Source: an uncultured Schlesneria sp.
Lineage (GTDB): Bacteria > Planctomycetota > Planctomycetia > Planctomycetales > Planctomycetaceae
DNA: 64,000 nt
Reading direction: 5' to 3'
NCBI GenBank assembly: GCA_903904835.1
Contig: CAIVEI010000177.1
Location: forward strand, 1-64,000
Shown here: positions 39,081-49,373 of the stretch, one piece after another
How positions within the stretch are numbered: position 1 is the first letter of the stretch
Layout of the letters: every line of letters starts with the position of its first letter
Made by a program: the position numbers and the translations under genes
Notes under the pieces: generated by a model
The model's input: only the letters and a program-made list of their open reading frames with translations
The model's database searches: none
What the model was told of the DNA's origin: nothing

Positions 39081-39158
39081 GTTCAAATTTTCAAAATTGG
39101 CCCTCGGGAACAACGACCCAGTTGAATTCGCTCAATCTGCCAATTTTGAAATTTGAAC
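39081..39158. repeat. AT-rich long inverted repeat
   Basis: GTTCAAATTTTCAAAATTGGC at 39081-39101 pairs with GCCAATTTTGAAATTTGAAC at 39139-39158 with one bulged base and a 37-base loop. It begins 28 bases after the DUF1501 stop and may end transcription there, although no T-tract follows. Confidence 0.75.
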
Positions 39159-39228
39159 ACCCAACCCCAGAAATATGACGCCTCGGCAATGTTCGACTGG
39201 TTCTCGAGAGAGGCTCATCTCGCGAAAG

Positions 39229-39343
39229 GGCTGCCACTTTTTGTAGTGTGGGCTTTAGCCCGCACATGATGTTGAGTCGCACGGACTGAAGCCTATGCTA
39301 CGGGTTGTGGCTCACCATTATCAACTTACAAAAACTGACAGCC
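39229..39343. repeat. 115-nt element with terminal inverted repeats, copy 2
   Basis: Same length and orientation as the copy at 26759-26873, about 80 percent identical by eye. Ends are GGCTGCCACTTTTTGTA and TACAAAAACTGACAGCC, which pair. It lies 15 bases past the stop of the RND transporter gene; the similarity runs on to the stop codon region. Confidence 0.85.
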
Positions 39344-39358
39344 TCGGAGCGATGATGG

Positions 39359-42300
39359 CTACTTTGGCGGTCTTGCGGTCACTACCGATTGGTAAATCAA
39401 CTTCCGAAGCGGGGCGAGCGTCAGACCGTCCATGAGCACGCTTCCGATTCGACCCACGATACCACTTGACAACAGTTTCCAATCAGACATCTTATCGATG
39501 ACATAAAAGAAAACCGGGGTCAGGAAAATACCGAAAATGGTCACTCCTAACATGCCGCTGAAAACGGCGGTGCCAAGTGCCCGACGCATCTCGAAACCTG
39601 CGCCGGTCGCCCTGACCAGCGGCACAACCCCCAAAATAAATGCGAACGACGTCATCAGGATCGGTCGCAATCGTAATTCGCATGCCTGCAGTACTGCATC
39701 ACGCCGTTCCACTTTTTCTTCGCGTCTGAATTTGGCAAACTCGACAATCAGAATTGCGTTCTTACAGGCCAGACCAATCAAGACAATGAATCCGATCTGG
39801 GTAAAAAGGTTAATATCCATTTTTCCGATGGCCACGCCAGTGATCGAGCTTAGGACACACATTGGCACGACAAGAATGACTGCCAGCGGAAGAGCCCAGC
39901 TTTCGTAAAGAGCCGCGAGTACAAGAAAGACGAACATCACGGATAACCCGAATACCTGCATCCCCGTATTCTGTGCCAATTGTGCCAGGTATGTGATTTC
40001 CGTCCATTCAAATGACATTGACTCCGGCAGATAGCGTTTGCATACCGCTTCCACCTGATCTTTCGCCTGTTCACTACTCACACCCGGTTTGCTTGTTCCA
40101 TTAATGGCTGCGGCGGGGTACATGTTGTATCGTGTCAGCACCAAGGGTGAGCTGATCTCACGTACCGAAGCAATCGCACCGATCGGCACCATTTCGCCCA
40201 GTCGATTACGAACTCGCAGCTTGACCACATCATTAATCTGGTCGCGGAACTCTGCATCCGCCTGAACGACGACTTGCCAGGTTCGGCCAAACCGATTGAA
40301 GTTATTGACATAACGCGAACCTAAATAGGCCTGCAATGTACCGAACACATCGCTCAGGTTGATTCCCTGCGTCAGACATTCTTTCCGATTGATGTCGACG
40401 AACAGTTGAGGCGAATTAGCGTTGAAGACGGTAAACATGCCGGCCAGACCCGGTTCCTTGTTACCCATCATCACGATGTTATCCGTCTCTTTTTGAAGTT
40501 GCTGCAGTCCCGCCTCGCCACGATCTTCGATCATCAGTTTGTAACCGCCGGCGCGACCCAGCCCGTTCACGGCCGGAGCGGGAAACACATTGATGATGGC
40601 TTCCGGAATTTCTGCAGCGATTCGTTGATTCAGTTTCCCAAGAATGCTCATCGCAGCTTTGTCAGGCGTGCGGCGTTCATCGAATTGATCAAGGATGATA
40701 AACATCGTACCGAAATTCGAACCGTAGGCACTCAGAACAAACGCGTTTCCAGCGACCGAATTCACATGGTGGACGCCTGGCGTAGAAAGGGCGATCTTCT
40801 CGATCTTCGACACAACCTCTCGCGTTCGTAAAGCCGAGGATGAATCAGGAAGCTGGACCGCAGCGAGAAAATATCCTTTATCCTGCGAGGGAATGAATCC
40901 ACTGGGTAATTGTTTATATCCCCAATAAGTTAATCCAAGTAGTCCCACGTAAACGATGAGTACAAGTACGGGAACTCGCAGCATCCGTCCTACCAGCGAG
41001 AGATAGGCCCTTGTCGAAACACGAAAAGCGTAATTGAAAAGCCAGAAAAACCAGCCGAAAAAGAAATCAATAACGCGGGTCAACCAGTCATGTTTTGCCG
41101 ATTTCGGTTGCAGCATCAGTGCGGCAAGGGCCGGACTGAGCGTCAGTGAGTTAAATGTCGAAAGAATCGTTGAGATGGCGATCGTCAGCGCGAATTGCCG
41201 AAAGAACAACCCGACGATCCCGCTAAAGAACGCACATGGGATGAATACGGCGCTTAAGACAAGCCCGACTGCGATGACGGGTCCAGAAACTTCCTCCATC
41301 GCCCAGATTGCGGCTTCGCGCGGGGGGAGACCTTTTTCGATGTAATGTTCGACCGCCTCAACAACGACAATGGCATCATCGACGACGATTCCAATTGCAA
41401 GAACCAATCCGAACAGAGTCAGATTATTAATGCTGAACCCAGTCATCGACATCGCGGCAAATGTTCCGATGATCGCCACGGGAACTGCAATCAACGGAAT
41501 CAAAGCAGCTCGCCAACCTTGAAGAAACACGAGAACAACTAGCGCCACGATGATAATTGCATCTCGCAACGTCTTGATCACTTCAAAAATGGATTCTCGA
41601 ATGAACGGGGTCGTATCGTATCCAATCTCGTATTCGACACCGTCGGGAAAATCCTTCTTCAATTCATCCATTTTGTCTTTGACCATGTCGGCGGTCTTCA
41701 GCGCATTGGCATCAGGTAACTGAAAGATGGCCAGTCCGATTGTCGGCTTTCCATCGAATGTGTTCGTGATGTCCTGCGATCTCGCACCAAGTTCGACACG
41801 TCCGATATCACTGATTAAGAGCAGGTCGCCGCCTGGATCAGACCGAACCACGACTTGTTCGAATTCTTCGACCGTCGACAGTCGACCGAGAACGTCCAAT
41901 GGCATTTCGTGAGCTGATGGCTCGCCCCTGGATTTGTCCGGCGCCGGGGCTTGTCCGATATGACCTGCGGCGACCTCCAGATTTTCTTCGCGGAGCGCTT
42001 CAACAACATCACCCACGGTCAAATTCAACGTCGCCAGTTTGTCGGGATCAACCCAGATCCGCATGCTGTAGTCGCGCTGACCAAACAAAAGCACTTCGCT
42101 GATTCCCGGCAAGCGAGACAACTCGTCACGGACGTGCATCAGGGCGAAGTTACTGAGATAGAGCTGATCGTATCGCCGATCTGGTGAGTTGACGCTGACT
42201 GTTAGCAGAATGTCTGGCGAACGCTTTTTTGTTGTGACTCCTGTCTGCCGGACGACATCAGGCAACTGCGGAAGTGCCAGGCTGACACGATTCTGCACCA

Positions 42301-42619
42301 TGACCTGGGCGAGATTAAGATTCGTTCCTGTATTGAAAGTGACGGTCAAGGTATAGGAACCGTCGCTGGTACTTTGCGACGACATATAAAGCATGTTCTC
42401 CACACCGTTGACCTGTTGTTCAATCGGGGACGCGACGGTCTGAGCAACCACCTGTGCACTGGCACCAGGGTAATTGCAGTCGACCTGAACAGTCGGCGGA
42501 GCAACAGGCGGGTATTGGGCGATCGGCAGACCAAAGAAGGCGATCCCGCCTGCCAGCACGATCAGTATTGATAAAACGCTGGCAAAAATTGGTCGATCGA
42601 TAAAAAACCGCGAAAACAT
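39359..42619 (-). CDS. RND efflux permease, HAE1/AcrB-like
   Basis: Inner-membrane proton-driven efflux pump subunit, 1086 residues, within the AcrB/MexB size range. It starts MFSRFFIDRPIFASVLSILIVLAGG, the typical first helix. Other marks: the pore-domain PTVQVDCNYPGASAQVVAQTVASPIE, helix 4 with GLVLAIGIVVDDAIVVVEAVEHY (the two Asp of the proton relay), and GFIVLIGLACKNAILIVEFAKF in the second half. It pairs with the adaptor 71 bases upstream. No outer-membrane channel gene is adjacent. Substrates, likely hydrophobic compounds, cannot be told from sequence. Confidence 0.97.
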   Translation of the reverse strand: MFSRFFIDRPIFASVLSILIVLAGGIAFFGLPIAQYPPVAPPTVQVDCNYPGASAQVVAQTVASPIEQQVNGVENMLYMSSQSTSDGSYTLTVTFNTGTNLNLAQVMVQNRVSLALPQLPDVVRQTGVTTKKRSPDILLTVSVNSPDRRYDQLYLSNFALMHVRDELSRLPGISEVLLFGQRDYSMRIWVDPDKLATLNLTVGDVVEALREENLEVAAGHIGQAPAPDKSRGEPSAHEMPLDVLGRLSTVEEFEQVVVRSDPGGDLLLISDIGRVELGARSQDITNTFDGKPTIGLAIFQLPDANALKTADMVKDKMDELKKDFPDGVEYEIGYDTTPFIRESIFEVIKTLRDAIIIVALVVLVFLQGWRAALIPLIAVPVAIIGTFAAMSMTGFSINNLTLFGLVLAIGIVVDDAIVVVEAVEHYIEKGLPPREAAIWAMEEVSGPVIAVGLVLSAVFIPCAFFSGIVGLFFRQFALTIAISTILSTFNSLTLSPALAALMLQPKSAKHDWLTRVIDFFFGWFFWLFNYAFRVSTRAYLSLVGRMLRVPVLVLIVYVGLLGLTYWGYKQLPSGFIPSQDKGYFLAAVQLPDSSSALRTREVVSKIEKIALSTPGVHHVNSVAGNAFVLSAYGSNFGTMFIILDQFDERRTPDKAAMSILGKLNQRIAAEIPEAIINVFPAPAVNGLGRAGGYKLMIEDRGEAGLQQLQKETDNIVMMGNKEPGLAGMFTVFNANSPQLFVDINRKECLTQGINLSDVFGTLQAYLGSRYVNNFNRFGRTWQVVVQADAEFRDQINDVVKLRVRNRLGEMVPIGAIASVREISSPLVLTRYNMYPAAAINGTSKPGVSSEQAKDQVEAVCKRYLPESMSFEWTEITYLAQLAQNTGMQVFGLSVMFVFLVLAALYESWALPLAVILVVPMCVLSSITGVAIGKMDINLFTQIGFIVLIGLACKNAILIVEFAKFRREEKVERRDAVLQACELRLRPILMTSFAFILGVVPLVRATGAGFEMRRALGTAVFSGMLGVTIFGIFLTPVFFYVIDKMSDWKLLSSGIVGRIGSVLMDGLTLAPLRKLIYQSVVTARPPK

Positions 42620-42690
42620 AAGTGGACTCGTTATGAGAATGTCGCATTGACGTCATTTGCCATTCGACTGTACCAGCGACGCAGCAAATT

Positions 42691-43968
42691 CTACGGCTTT
42701 GAAGTTGTCCCTTTTGCTTCGGCAGTTGCTTTTGTCTCTAACGTGCCAGGGCTCTTTGGCAGTGCGTCCGTTGGTGTCTCACTTTTTTCGCTTTTTGATT
42801 CCGCTTTTTTGATGGTGACTTTGACGCCGGCTCGCACGCGTTGCAAACCCGAAACAACGACTCGGTCCTGGGGACCAAGCCCCTCTTCAATGACACGTCG
42901 CCCTTCCTTCAGCATGCCAATCCGCACGCGTCGATAAGTGACTTTATCTTCATCGTCGAGGATATAGACAAAACGTTGGCCCTGGTCAGAACCGAGCGAT
43001 TCTTCCGGAACCAGCATCGCGGGATGCGGGTTGCCGATTGGAACGTGCAGGCGAATGAACATCCCGGGCGTCAATAACAGACTGTCGTTCTCGACAGTCG
43101 CTCGCAATCGCAAGGTCCCTGTCGTATTGGAAATGTGATTGTCCAGAAAATCGATTTCTCCCTGCCGCAAGAAATCGGTTTCGTCGGCAAGTGCGAAAAG
43201 GACCTGGTATTTCGAGTCGCGTGGAGACGGAATTTTTCCTTCGCGGATTAATCGTTCCACTTTTAAGATCGTCCGCTCGTCAATGTCGAAATACGCGTAA
43301 ATCGGATTCAGCGACATGACCGTCACAAGCGGCGTGTCATCCGCTTTGACGAGATTCCCAGGATCAACAAGCCGACGACTGATCCGACCGGTAATCGGCG
43401 AAGTAATTTTAGTGAATTCACAATTGAGTGACGCAAGTCGCTGCGTGGCTTCCAGTGCCTCAAGTGCCGCTTCGGCTTCCGAACGGTCAGCGGAAATCAG
43501 ATCGAGTTCTTCTTGCGTGGTATTCTTGGTGAGGAACAGTTTGCGAGCCCGTTCTTCCTGACGCTTCAGCCGTTCAAATCTCGCTCTGGCTTGAGCAACG
43601 CTCGCGGTTGCACGTGCGAGTTCGGCTTCATACGGCCTTGCATCAATGTGAAACAGCAATTGCCCTTCCTGGACATTATCACCGTCTTTAAACAAGGCCC
43701 TATCCAGATACCCGCTCACCCGCGATCGGACCTCGACAGATTCTCGTGCGACAAGTCGCCCGGTTGTTTCTTCAAACTCCTGGACTTCTTCAGAAACAGG
43801 AAATGAAACCGTAACCTCAGGGGGCTTCGGAGCAGCAGGTGGCGGTGCGGCCTTCTGACAACCGCTGAACATACCAAACGCCAGCACGGTGATGCCGCAG
43901 AGGAATTGCAAACGGTAGCGAGGTGTGGCGACCGGTCTGACGTTCGAGTCAATATCGTAATGTGGCAT
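42691..43968 (-). CDS. Membrane fusion protein of RND pump (lipoprotein)
   Basis: 425 residues from the ATG at 43968 (MPHYDID); the frame stays open to 43995. The N-terminal hydrophobic segment ends LAFGMFSGC, a lipobox, so the protein is probably anchored by lipid. Then come the barrel and lipoyl half-motif VRSRVSGYLDRALFKDGDNVQEGQLLFHIDARPYEAEL, a coiled-coil hairpin (RARFERLKRQEERARKLF ... EAEAALEALEATQRLASLNCEFTKITSPITGRISRRLVDPGNLV) and the C-terminal VVVSGLQRVRAGVKVTIKKAE. It links the RND pump to an outer channel. Upstream of the pump gene in a two-gene operon. Confidence 0.95.
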   Translation of the reverse strand: MPHYDIDSNVRPVATPRYRLQFLCGITVLAFGMFSGCQKAAPPPAAPKPPEVTVSFPVSEEVQEFEETTGRLVARESVEVRSRVSGYLDRALFKDGDNVQEGQLLFHIDARPYEAELARATASVAQARARFERLKRQEERARKLFLTKNTTQEELDLISADRSEAEAALEALEATQRLASLNCEFTKITSPITGRISRRLVDPGNLVKADDTPLVTVMSLNPIYAYFDIDERTILKVERLIREGKIPSPRDSKYQVLFALADETDFLRQGEIDFLDNHISNTTGTLRLRATVENDSLLLTPGMFIRLHVPIGNPHPAMLVPEESLGSDQGQRFVYILDDEDKVTYRRVRIGMLKEGRRVIEEGLGPQDRVVVSGLQRVRAGVKVTIKKAESKSEKSETPTDALPKSPGTLETKATAEAKGTTSKP

Positions 43969-44485
43969 ACAGTGAAACCTAGAAACGCCCGTCATTCAGG
44001 CTGGCGTGAGGCAGTAAGTTCGGAAGGAAAACAGCGGGTAATACAGAGGTTGGCTTATCTTAGGCGGTACAGCCACAGCGCAGCAACCGGAACACGTTTT
44101 GTCGCCGTTGCTTTTGTCCCGTACTTTCCCAAATGGAAAAGAAAATGCCATCAGGAGAAAAAAGTTCTGACAAGCTGCTTCGCTTTGAACACGACATCAA
44201 GCGACACCGAGGACAATTTCCAGAAAGACAACTCGATCAGAGAACACCAAGATTTTTCAGCCACAGATGCACACAGAACGACACAGATAAATGCAAGGAA
44301 TCGCTAAGAAATACGTGCTAAAAGCTCAAATTCAATGATTGTGGGCTGCTGCTTTTTCAATCGCTTAACGAGCGGGATTTGCAAAAGCAGCTTCTTTAAA
44401 CGTCTTCTCAAATCAATTCTTTTCTTTGATCCGTCTTATCTGTGTGGTTCAGTGTGAATCTGTGGCTAAACCTCTTTGCACTTTG
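43969..44485. other. Gene-free region with CCACAGAT inverted repeat
   Basis: About 515 bases without a gene. AGCCACAGATGCACACAGAA at about 44259 and an inverted copy around 44436-44467 (its complement reads AGCCACAGATTCACACTGAA) both continue to ACACAGATAA. The spacing is about 145 bases. CCACAGAT-type sequences are common dispersed repeats in many bacterial genomes. Confidence 0.7.
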
Positions 44486-47400
44486 CTATTTCGTCTCTGC
44501 TTTCTTCACAAGCCGAAGGTAGTCGACCCCTACCATGTAACCTTTCACCGCATTGGGATTGGCTCCGATGATTTGCAGGCCGAGCTTGTGGGTTCCTGAC
44601 TTCAGCGTTTTGGGACCGTATGTCAGCACACCTGTCGTCACAACATCGACATCGTAACAGTCGACAGGGCCACCCAAGGCTTCGCCATCGATCATGAGTA
44701 GAACGATCCCGTAGTCGCGAGCCATTGTCAGGACAATTTCGATGTCATACGCACCGTCGCCTGTGACTGGAAACTCAAGTTCGAGACGTGCGTCGGGGAC
44801 CGCTCCAGTCCACCACAGATGATCGGAGCCCGACCATTTGTCTTTGGGAAAGCCACCCATACCCTGGCTTGCGGCATTACCGCCAGTCTTGCCGACGATC
44901 TTCATCGCTTCCCCTTCCAGGGCGTTCGGCACTTTTCCAGTTTTCGGATCGATCGGAGATTTGGGGCCTCGCAGTGAGACCTGGTTGGGAGTTCCCAGAT
45001 AAGCGATCAGGTCTCGCTGTTCGTTTGATGTTAATTGATTCAACTGCCCTTCAGGCATCAGTGACAACTCAGAGAGCTTTCGATCATCGATATCGGTTTT
45101 TGCTACGACGACCGTGTCGTTGATCGTCCGTAATGTGACTGCGCTGTCAGTCTCTTTCTGAATCAGACCCGAGATCACTCGACCGTCATGCGTGGCGATA
45201 ATCGTCATGCGATAATCCTTACCGACAATCGCTGACGGATCGAGAATGTTCTCGAGCAGGTAATCGATGTTCGCTCGATTTGACCCTGTAATATCGGGAC
45301 CGATTTTGCCTCCTTCACCGAACAACAGATGACACGCCGAACAGGTTTTCGCGAACAGGCGTCGGCCGTTACTGAGATCTGCCGTCTTCAACTGAGCGGG
45401 GGTAAATGCAGTTTTATACTTGGCAATGAGTGCCAGTTTGTCGCTGGCGGTCGGTCGAATCTCACCCCAGACGGATTTGATCCGTTTCCCGAGCGACTCG
45501 TCTTTAAACCCGAGCAACTGCTGCACGTGATAAGCGTGAACGTCGGTTCGGGGGACGTCACCCTTTTCAATCGCGTCGAACAACTTCGCCGCGTACGTCG
45601 GTCGTCCGACCAGCGTATTAATGGCGTCTCGCTTTTCGCTGTCGGTCAATTTTCCGTACTGGGACAGGACCGCTGGCGGAATCTGAGCGTTGTCGTACGC
45701 CGCCAATGCCCGGATTGCAGCGCCTCGCAGTGCTGTATCATCCAATGAGGCGAGGATCGCTCCAGCCCCTTCAGGATCTCGACCCTTCACGATCAGTTCA
45801 AGCGCCCGTTGACGCTGGTCCAAGGGTGACTTGGTATCAGCCAGGATTGAACGCATTCGAGGAAGAATTCGTTTGTCTCCAAACGCCACCGCGATCTGAT
45901 CCGCTTTTGTTCGGATCTTGGCGTCGTCGGTTTTGAGGAGTTTGTCGTAGGCGGGGGTCCATGCAGCGGGCTGTGGAATGTTGACTCGCCCTTCGAAAGC
46001 CTTGTTGATTTCGTCAAGCAGCATTGTCGTGATCGCGGGTTCAGAAGATTCCGACAGCCACGCAACAGCCGCGTCCAACGGTTCGTTTGTCGAGGCGGCT
46101 CGTCGCGCGATGAATCGAGCCACCTTCTCGATCTTGGCAGACTTAGCCATCGAGATCGCACGCGCCGGATCAGCCGCAACAAGTGGCTCGACGCCGTACC
46201 AGATGACAAGCGGCAGGTTATGATCGTTTGAATCCTCGCCATGGGCAACTAACGCTTCGGCCAGTGGCCAGCGTTGATCAATCGGCAAGCGTTGTAAAGC
46301 CGACGCCAGATAAAGCCGCACAACCGGCGACGGATCGTCTTTTGCCATCTCGATCATCTTGGACAAAACAGACGGCGACGCTGTTCGATCTTCCAATTCA
46401 AGTTGAACAGCCCACGCTCGAAGGTACTCGTTGTCGGGGCCCATCGCGTTAAGCAGCAATTGCGTCCAATCGGGGTTGATCCCGTAAAGCGAATGGATCG
46501 TCCACAAGATACGCAGCTTTTGAGCGATACTCTCTGCCGTTTTGAATTTGGATTGCAGGATCGAAGGAACCTGATCAGGAGTATCGCCGAGGAATTTCCT
46601 GGAACTGGTTTGAGCTTCTGCCAATTGTTCCTGCAGCAGGTGGCGAGCCATTCGGACATACCACTCGTTGGGATGTTCCAGCAGATCAAGCAATCCCTGT
46701 AGATTGCCGCTGGTAAGTGTCTTTACGTCCTTTTTCTGAGCCTCCTTGGCGGCCTTGTCAACATTCCCATAAGCGATGTTATAGACCCGGCCATTCGTCC
46801 GATCCCAGATCTCGGGGTTGGTGCGGTGGCAAGCGTTCTTGTCGTACCAGTCGATCAGATAGACCGAACCATCCGGACCATATTTAAGATTAATTCCACG
46901 GAACCAGCGATCATTTGCAATCATCGTATCGGGCGCTCGCTTGCCGATGTAGCCCGAGCCTGATGGCACTAAAAGACATTCGTTGATCCGATTGCCGTGT
47001 ACGTTGTGCATGTAGATTTGATTGCGATATTTCGCGGGCCAATTGTCGGCGAGGTAAATCATTGCGCCGCAATGAGCGTGGCCACCTCCTGCAGCGAGCG
47101 TGTCGGAGGGAGCGTGTGGCTCATGGCCCCACCAGGCGTGATCAGCAAGATTCCCGACATAATGCGCGTGGTCGGCAATCGTCTTAATGTCGTCAAAGGT
47201 ATAAGGATTAAAGTGTTGTCCCCCCTGACGGTGATAACGGCCCCCCTGCACCATGTGCCACAAGTGAGGAATCACGCAGGCCGTAATAAACGCCTGGCCG
47301 CGATCATTGAAATCGACGCCCCACGGATTACTGGTTCCATGCGAAAAGACTTCGAATTGATGTTTTGTCGGGTGGTACCGCCAGACACCGGCGTTCAATC

Positions 47401-49225
47401 CCTGTCGTTCTTCATCCTTTGAACCCGGCTTCCCGACTTTTGAATGCGTGAAGACGCCGTGACAGGCATATAGCCAACCATCCGGCCCCCAGATGAATGA
47501 ATTCAAAGTCTCATGCGTATCCTGCCAGCCGAACCCGTCGAGCAACACCGTTGCGCCAGGGGGAACGTCTTTCGGAAACATGACACCTTGAGGCGGAGCG
47601 GCATTCTCGACTTTATCAGGAACATCATCACCGTCCCGATCCGGGATGAACATCAGGTACGGTGCGGCACCAACCCAGACTCCGCCGAATCCGAGTTCGA
47701 GTCCGCTGACAAGATTCAGTCCTTCGATGAAAATTTTTCTCGATTCGAACGAACCATCGCCGTCGGTATCCTCGAGAATCACGATCTTGTCTTTTCCCTG
47801 CCCGTCAGCCGCACGATTGGGGTACGTGTACGCCTCGGCGACCCATAAGCGGCCTCGCTTATCGATTGTGAATGCAATCGGTTGATGGACGAGAGGTTCA
47901 CCTGCCGCCAATGTGACGCGGAAACCATCGGGTACAGTCATGTTGGCGGCAGCGGCTTCGGGCGAAAGTCCTTCTGCCATCTCGATTGGCTTTTTCGGCT
48001 GAGCGGCTTTCCATTCTGCTTCTGAAACATTAGCGACGGTCTGACGAAGGACATGGCAACCCTTCATGCCACCGACGACGACATCAGGAAGCTTATCGCC
48101 GTTCAGATCACCGACACTTAATTGTCGGCCAACGCCCGATTCCCCATCTGCCAGGTACGGAATCCAGCTTACTCCTTCTTTTCCACGGACCAGCTTGAAC
48201 CAATAGACGACCGCGCCGGCATCCCACATGGGGCTTCTGTCGTGATGCGACCAATAAGTCTTCCCGGTGACGATGTCCTTCAGCCCATCGCCATCGATGT
48301 CCTGCAACGCGACCGTATGTAATTCCGTAAAAAGAACGCCATACGGGTTTTCATCGGGTTTCTCACCCATGATCAGGTGTTTTTTGAAGCTGATTTGGTC
48401 ACCGTCTTTGACTTGCTCGAACCACGCTAAGCCAAATGCATGAGCCTGCAAGCTGGTGATGACGTCATTATCACCATCGCCATCGATGTCGTAGGCGAAC
48501 ATGTCACCCCCGCCTGCTCCTGTGAACTGGTACTTATGCAGTGTCCACAACGGATCTCCTTCGAGTGATTTCGGTTGCTGAAGCCAGCCGTCTTTATAAA
48601 GCACATCCTGAAGACCATCGCCGTCGACATCCCCGACCCCCAGCCCGTGGCCAAACGGTGTATCCGCAATCTTTCCACTGATGACATGCAGCGTCTGTGG
48701 TGCAAAGGGTTGCTTGGGATCAAACTTCAAATAACCAAACACACCATCGGCTGCAAAAACCAGTTCGGGCGGAGAATCGCCGACAAGATTGACGAATTGA
48801 GGCGACTCATTGCCAACTTGATCGAAGATCTTGTGCCGCGTCCAATGACTTTCAGCGTTTTGAGGCCCAGGATTCACAAAGATAAAACCGGGCGTGCCCG
48901 GCAAGCCTGCGGTCAGCACATCGTTCCAACCATCGCCGTTGAAGTCGTGGACCCACGAAAAAAAGTTGTCGGAATAACCTCGTCGATTTTGGGGCTTCGC
49001 CGGATAGATTTCATGCCGTTGAGTGAACTCAGGTCCTTCCCACCAGTAGGGACCATGCACAATATCGGGATTACCGTCCTTATTCAGGTCGCCGAAACCT
49101 GCCCCTTCTGAAAAATACTCGTCCGTCAACTGCTGGCGTTCAAACCGATGAACTTGAAAGTCTTTCGCATCAACGCGGAAAGCCCAGGCGGACAAACAAA
49201 CGAAAAGAACTGTCGAACGACGCAT
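44486..49225 (-). CDS. Giant PVC-type heme-binding protein with FG-GAP repeats
   Basis: 1579 residues, exported (signal MRRSTVLFVCLSAWAFRVDA). Domains in order: an FG-GAP/VCBS propeller (about 25-400) with Asp-rich calcium loops such as DVDGDGLQD, DIDGDGDND and DIDGDGLKD; a sugar-dehydrogenase-like propeller (about 425-830; VTLAAGEPLVHQPIAFTIDKRGRLWVAE, ...LKYGPDGSVYLIDWYD); HEAT-like helical repeats (about 850-1200); a heme domain with CSACH near 1294-1298 and the family tail; and a C-terminal beta domain (about 1450-1579) like those that bind carbohydrate. Probably an extracellular dehydrogenase acting on a polymer; substrate unknown. It stands alone on the minus strand. Confidence 0.9.
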   Translation of the reverse strand: MRRSTVLFVCLSAWAFRVDAKDFQVHRFERQQLTDEYFSEGAGFGDLNKDGNPDIVHGPYWWEGPEFTQRHEIYPAKPQNRRGYSDNFFSWVHDFNGDGWNDVLTAGLPGTPGFIFVNPGPQNAESHWTRHKIFDQVGNESPQFVNLVGDSPPELVFAADGVFGYLKFDPKQPFAPQTLHVISGKIADTPFGHGLGVGDVDGDGLQDVLYKDGWLQQPKSLEGDPLWTLHKYQFTGAGGGDMFAYDIDGDGDNDVITSLQAHAFGLAWFEQVKDGDQISFKKHLIMGEKPDENPYGVLFTELHTVALQDIDGDGLKDIVTGKTYWSHHDRSPMWDAGAVVYWFKLVRGKEGVSWIPYLADGESGVGRQLSVGDLNGDKLPDVVVGGMKGCHVLRQTVANVSEAEWKAAQPKKPIEMAEGLSPEAAAANMTVPDGFRVTLAAGEPLVHQPIAFTIDKRGRLWVAEAYTYPNRAADGQGKDKIVILEDTDGDGSFESRKIFIEGLNLVSGLELGFGGVWVGAAPYLMFIPDRDGDDVPDKVENAAPPQGVMFPKDVPPGATVLLDGFGWQDTHETLNSFIWGPDGWLYACHGVFTHSKVGKPGSKDEERQGLNAGVWRYHPTKHQFEVFSHGTSNPWGVDFNDRGQAFITACVIPHLWHMVQGGRYHRQGGQHFNPYTFDDIKTIADHAHYVGNLADHAWWGHEPHAPSDTLAAGGGHAHCGAMIYLADNWPAKYRNQIYMHNVHGNRINECLLVPSGSGYIGKRAPDTMIANDRWFRGINLKYGPDGSVYLIDWYDKNACHRTNPEIWDRTNGRVYNIAYGNVDKAAKEAQKKDVKTLTSGNLQGLLDLLEHPNEWYVRMARHLLQEQLAEAQTSSRKFLGDTPDQVPSILQSKFKTAESIAQKLRILWTIHSLYGINPDWTQLLLNAMGPDNEYLRAWAVQLELEDRTASPSVLSKMIEMAKDDPSPVVRLYLASALQRLPIDQRWPLAEALVAHGEDSNDHNLPLVIWYGVEPLVAADPARAISMAKSAKIEKVARFIARRAASTNEPLDAAVAWLSESSEPAITTMLLDEINKAFEGRVNIPQPAAWTPAYDKLLKTDDAKIRTKADQIAVAFGDKRILPRMRSILADTKSPLDQRQRALELIVKGRDPEGAGAILASLDDTALRGAAIRALAAYDNAQIPPAVLSQYGKLTDSEKRDAINTLVGRPTYAAKLFDAIEKGDVPRTDVHAYHVQQLLGFKDESLGKRIKSVWGEIRPTASDKLALIAKYKTAFTPAQLKTADLSNGRRLFAKTCSACHLLFGEGGKIGPDITGSNRANIDYLLENILDPSAIVGKDYRMTIIATHDGRVISGLIQKETDSAVTLRTINDTVVVAKTDIDDRKLSELSLMPEGQLNQLTSNEQRDLIAYLGTPNQVSLRGPKSPIDPKTGKVPNALEGEAMKIVGKTGGNAASQGMGGFPKDKWSGSDHLWWTGAVPDARLELEFPVTGDGAYDIEIVLTMARDYGIVLLMIDGEALGGPVDCYDVDVVTTGVLTYGPKTLKSGTHKLGLQIIGANPNAVKGYMVGVDYLRLVKKAETK

Positions 49226-49373
49226 ATTGAGAATCTCGGTTATTGAGAGGAGGATCAGGCCAGGGGAACGCCGTGAAGGATGTTTCGAGAACGGTTATTC
49301 GTTATTGCAATAATGAAAATTGGAGAGACAGCGTTAATTGATTGTCTTAGCACTGAACTTACTGCATCACCGA

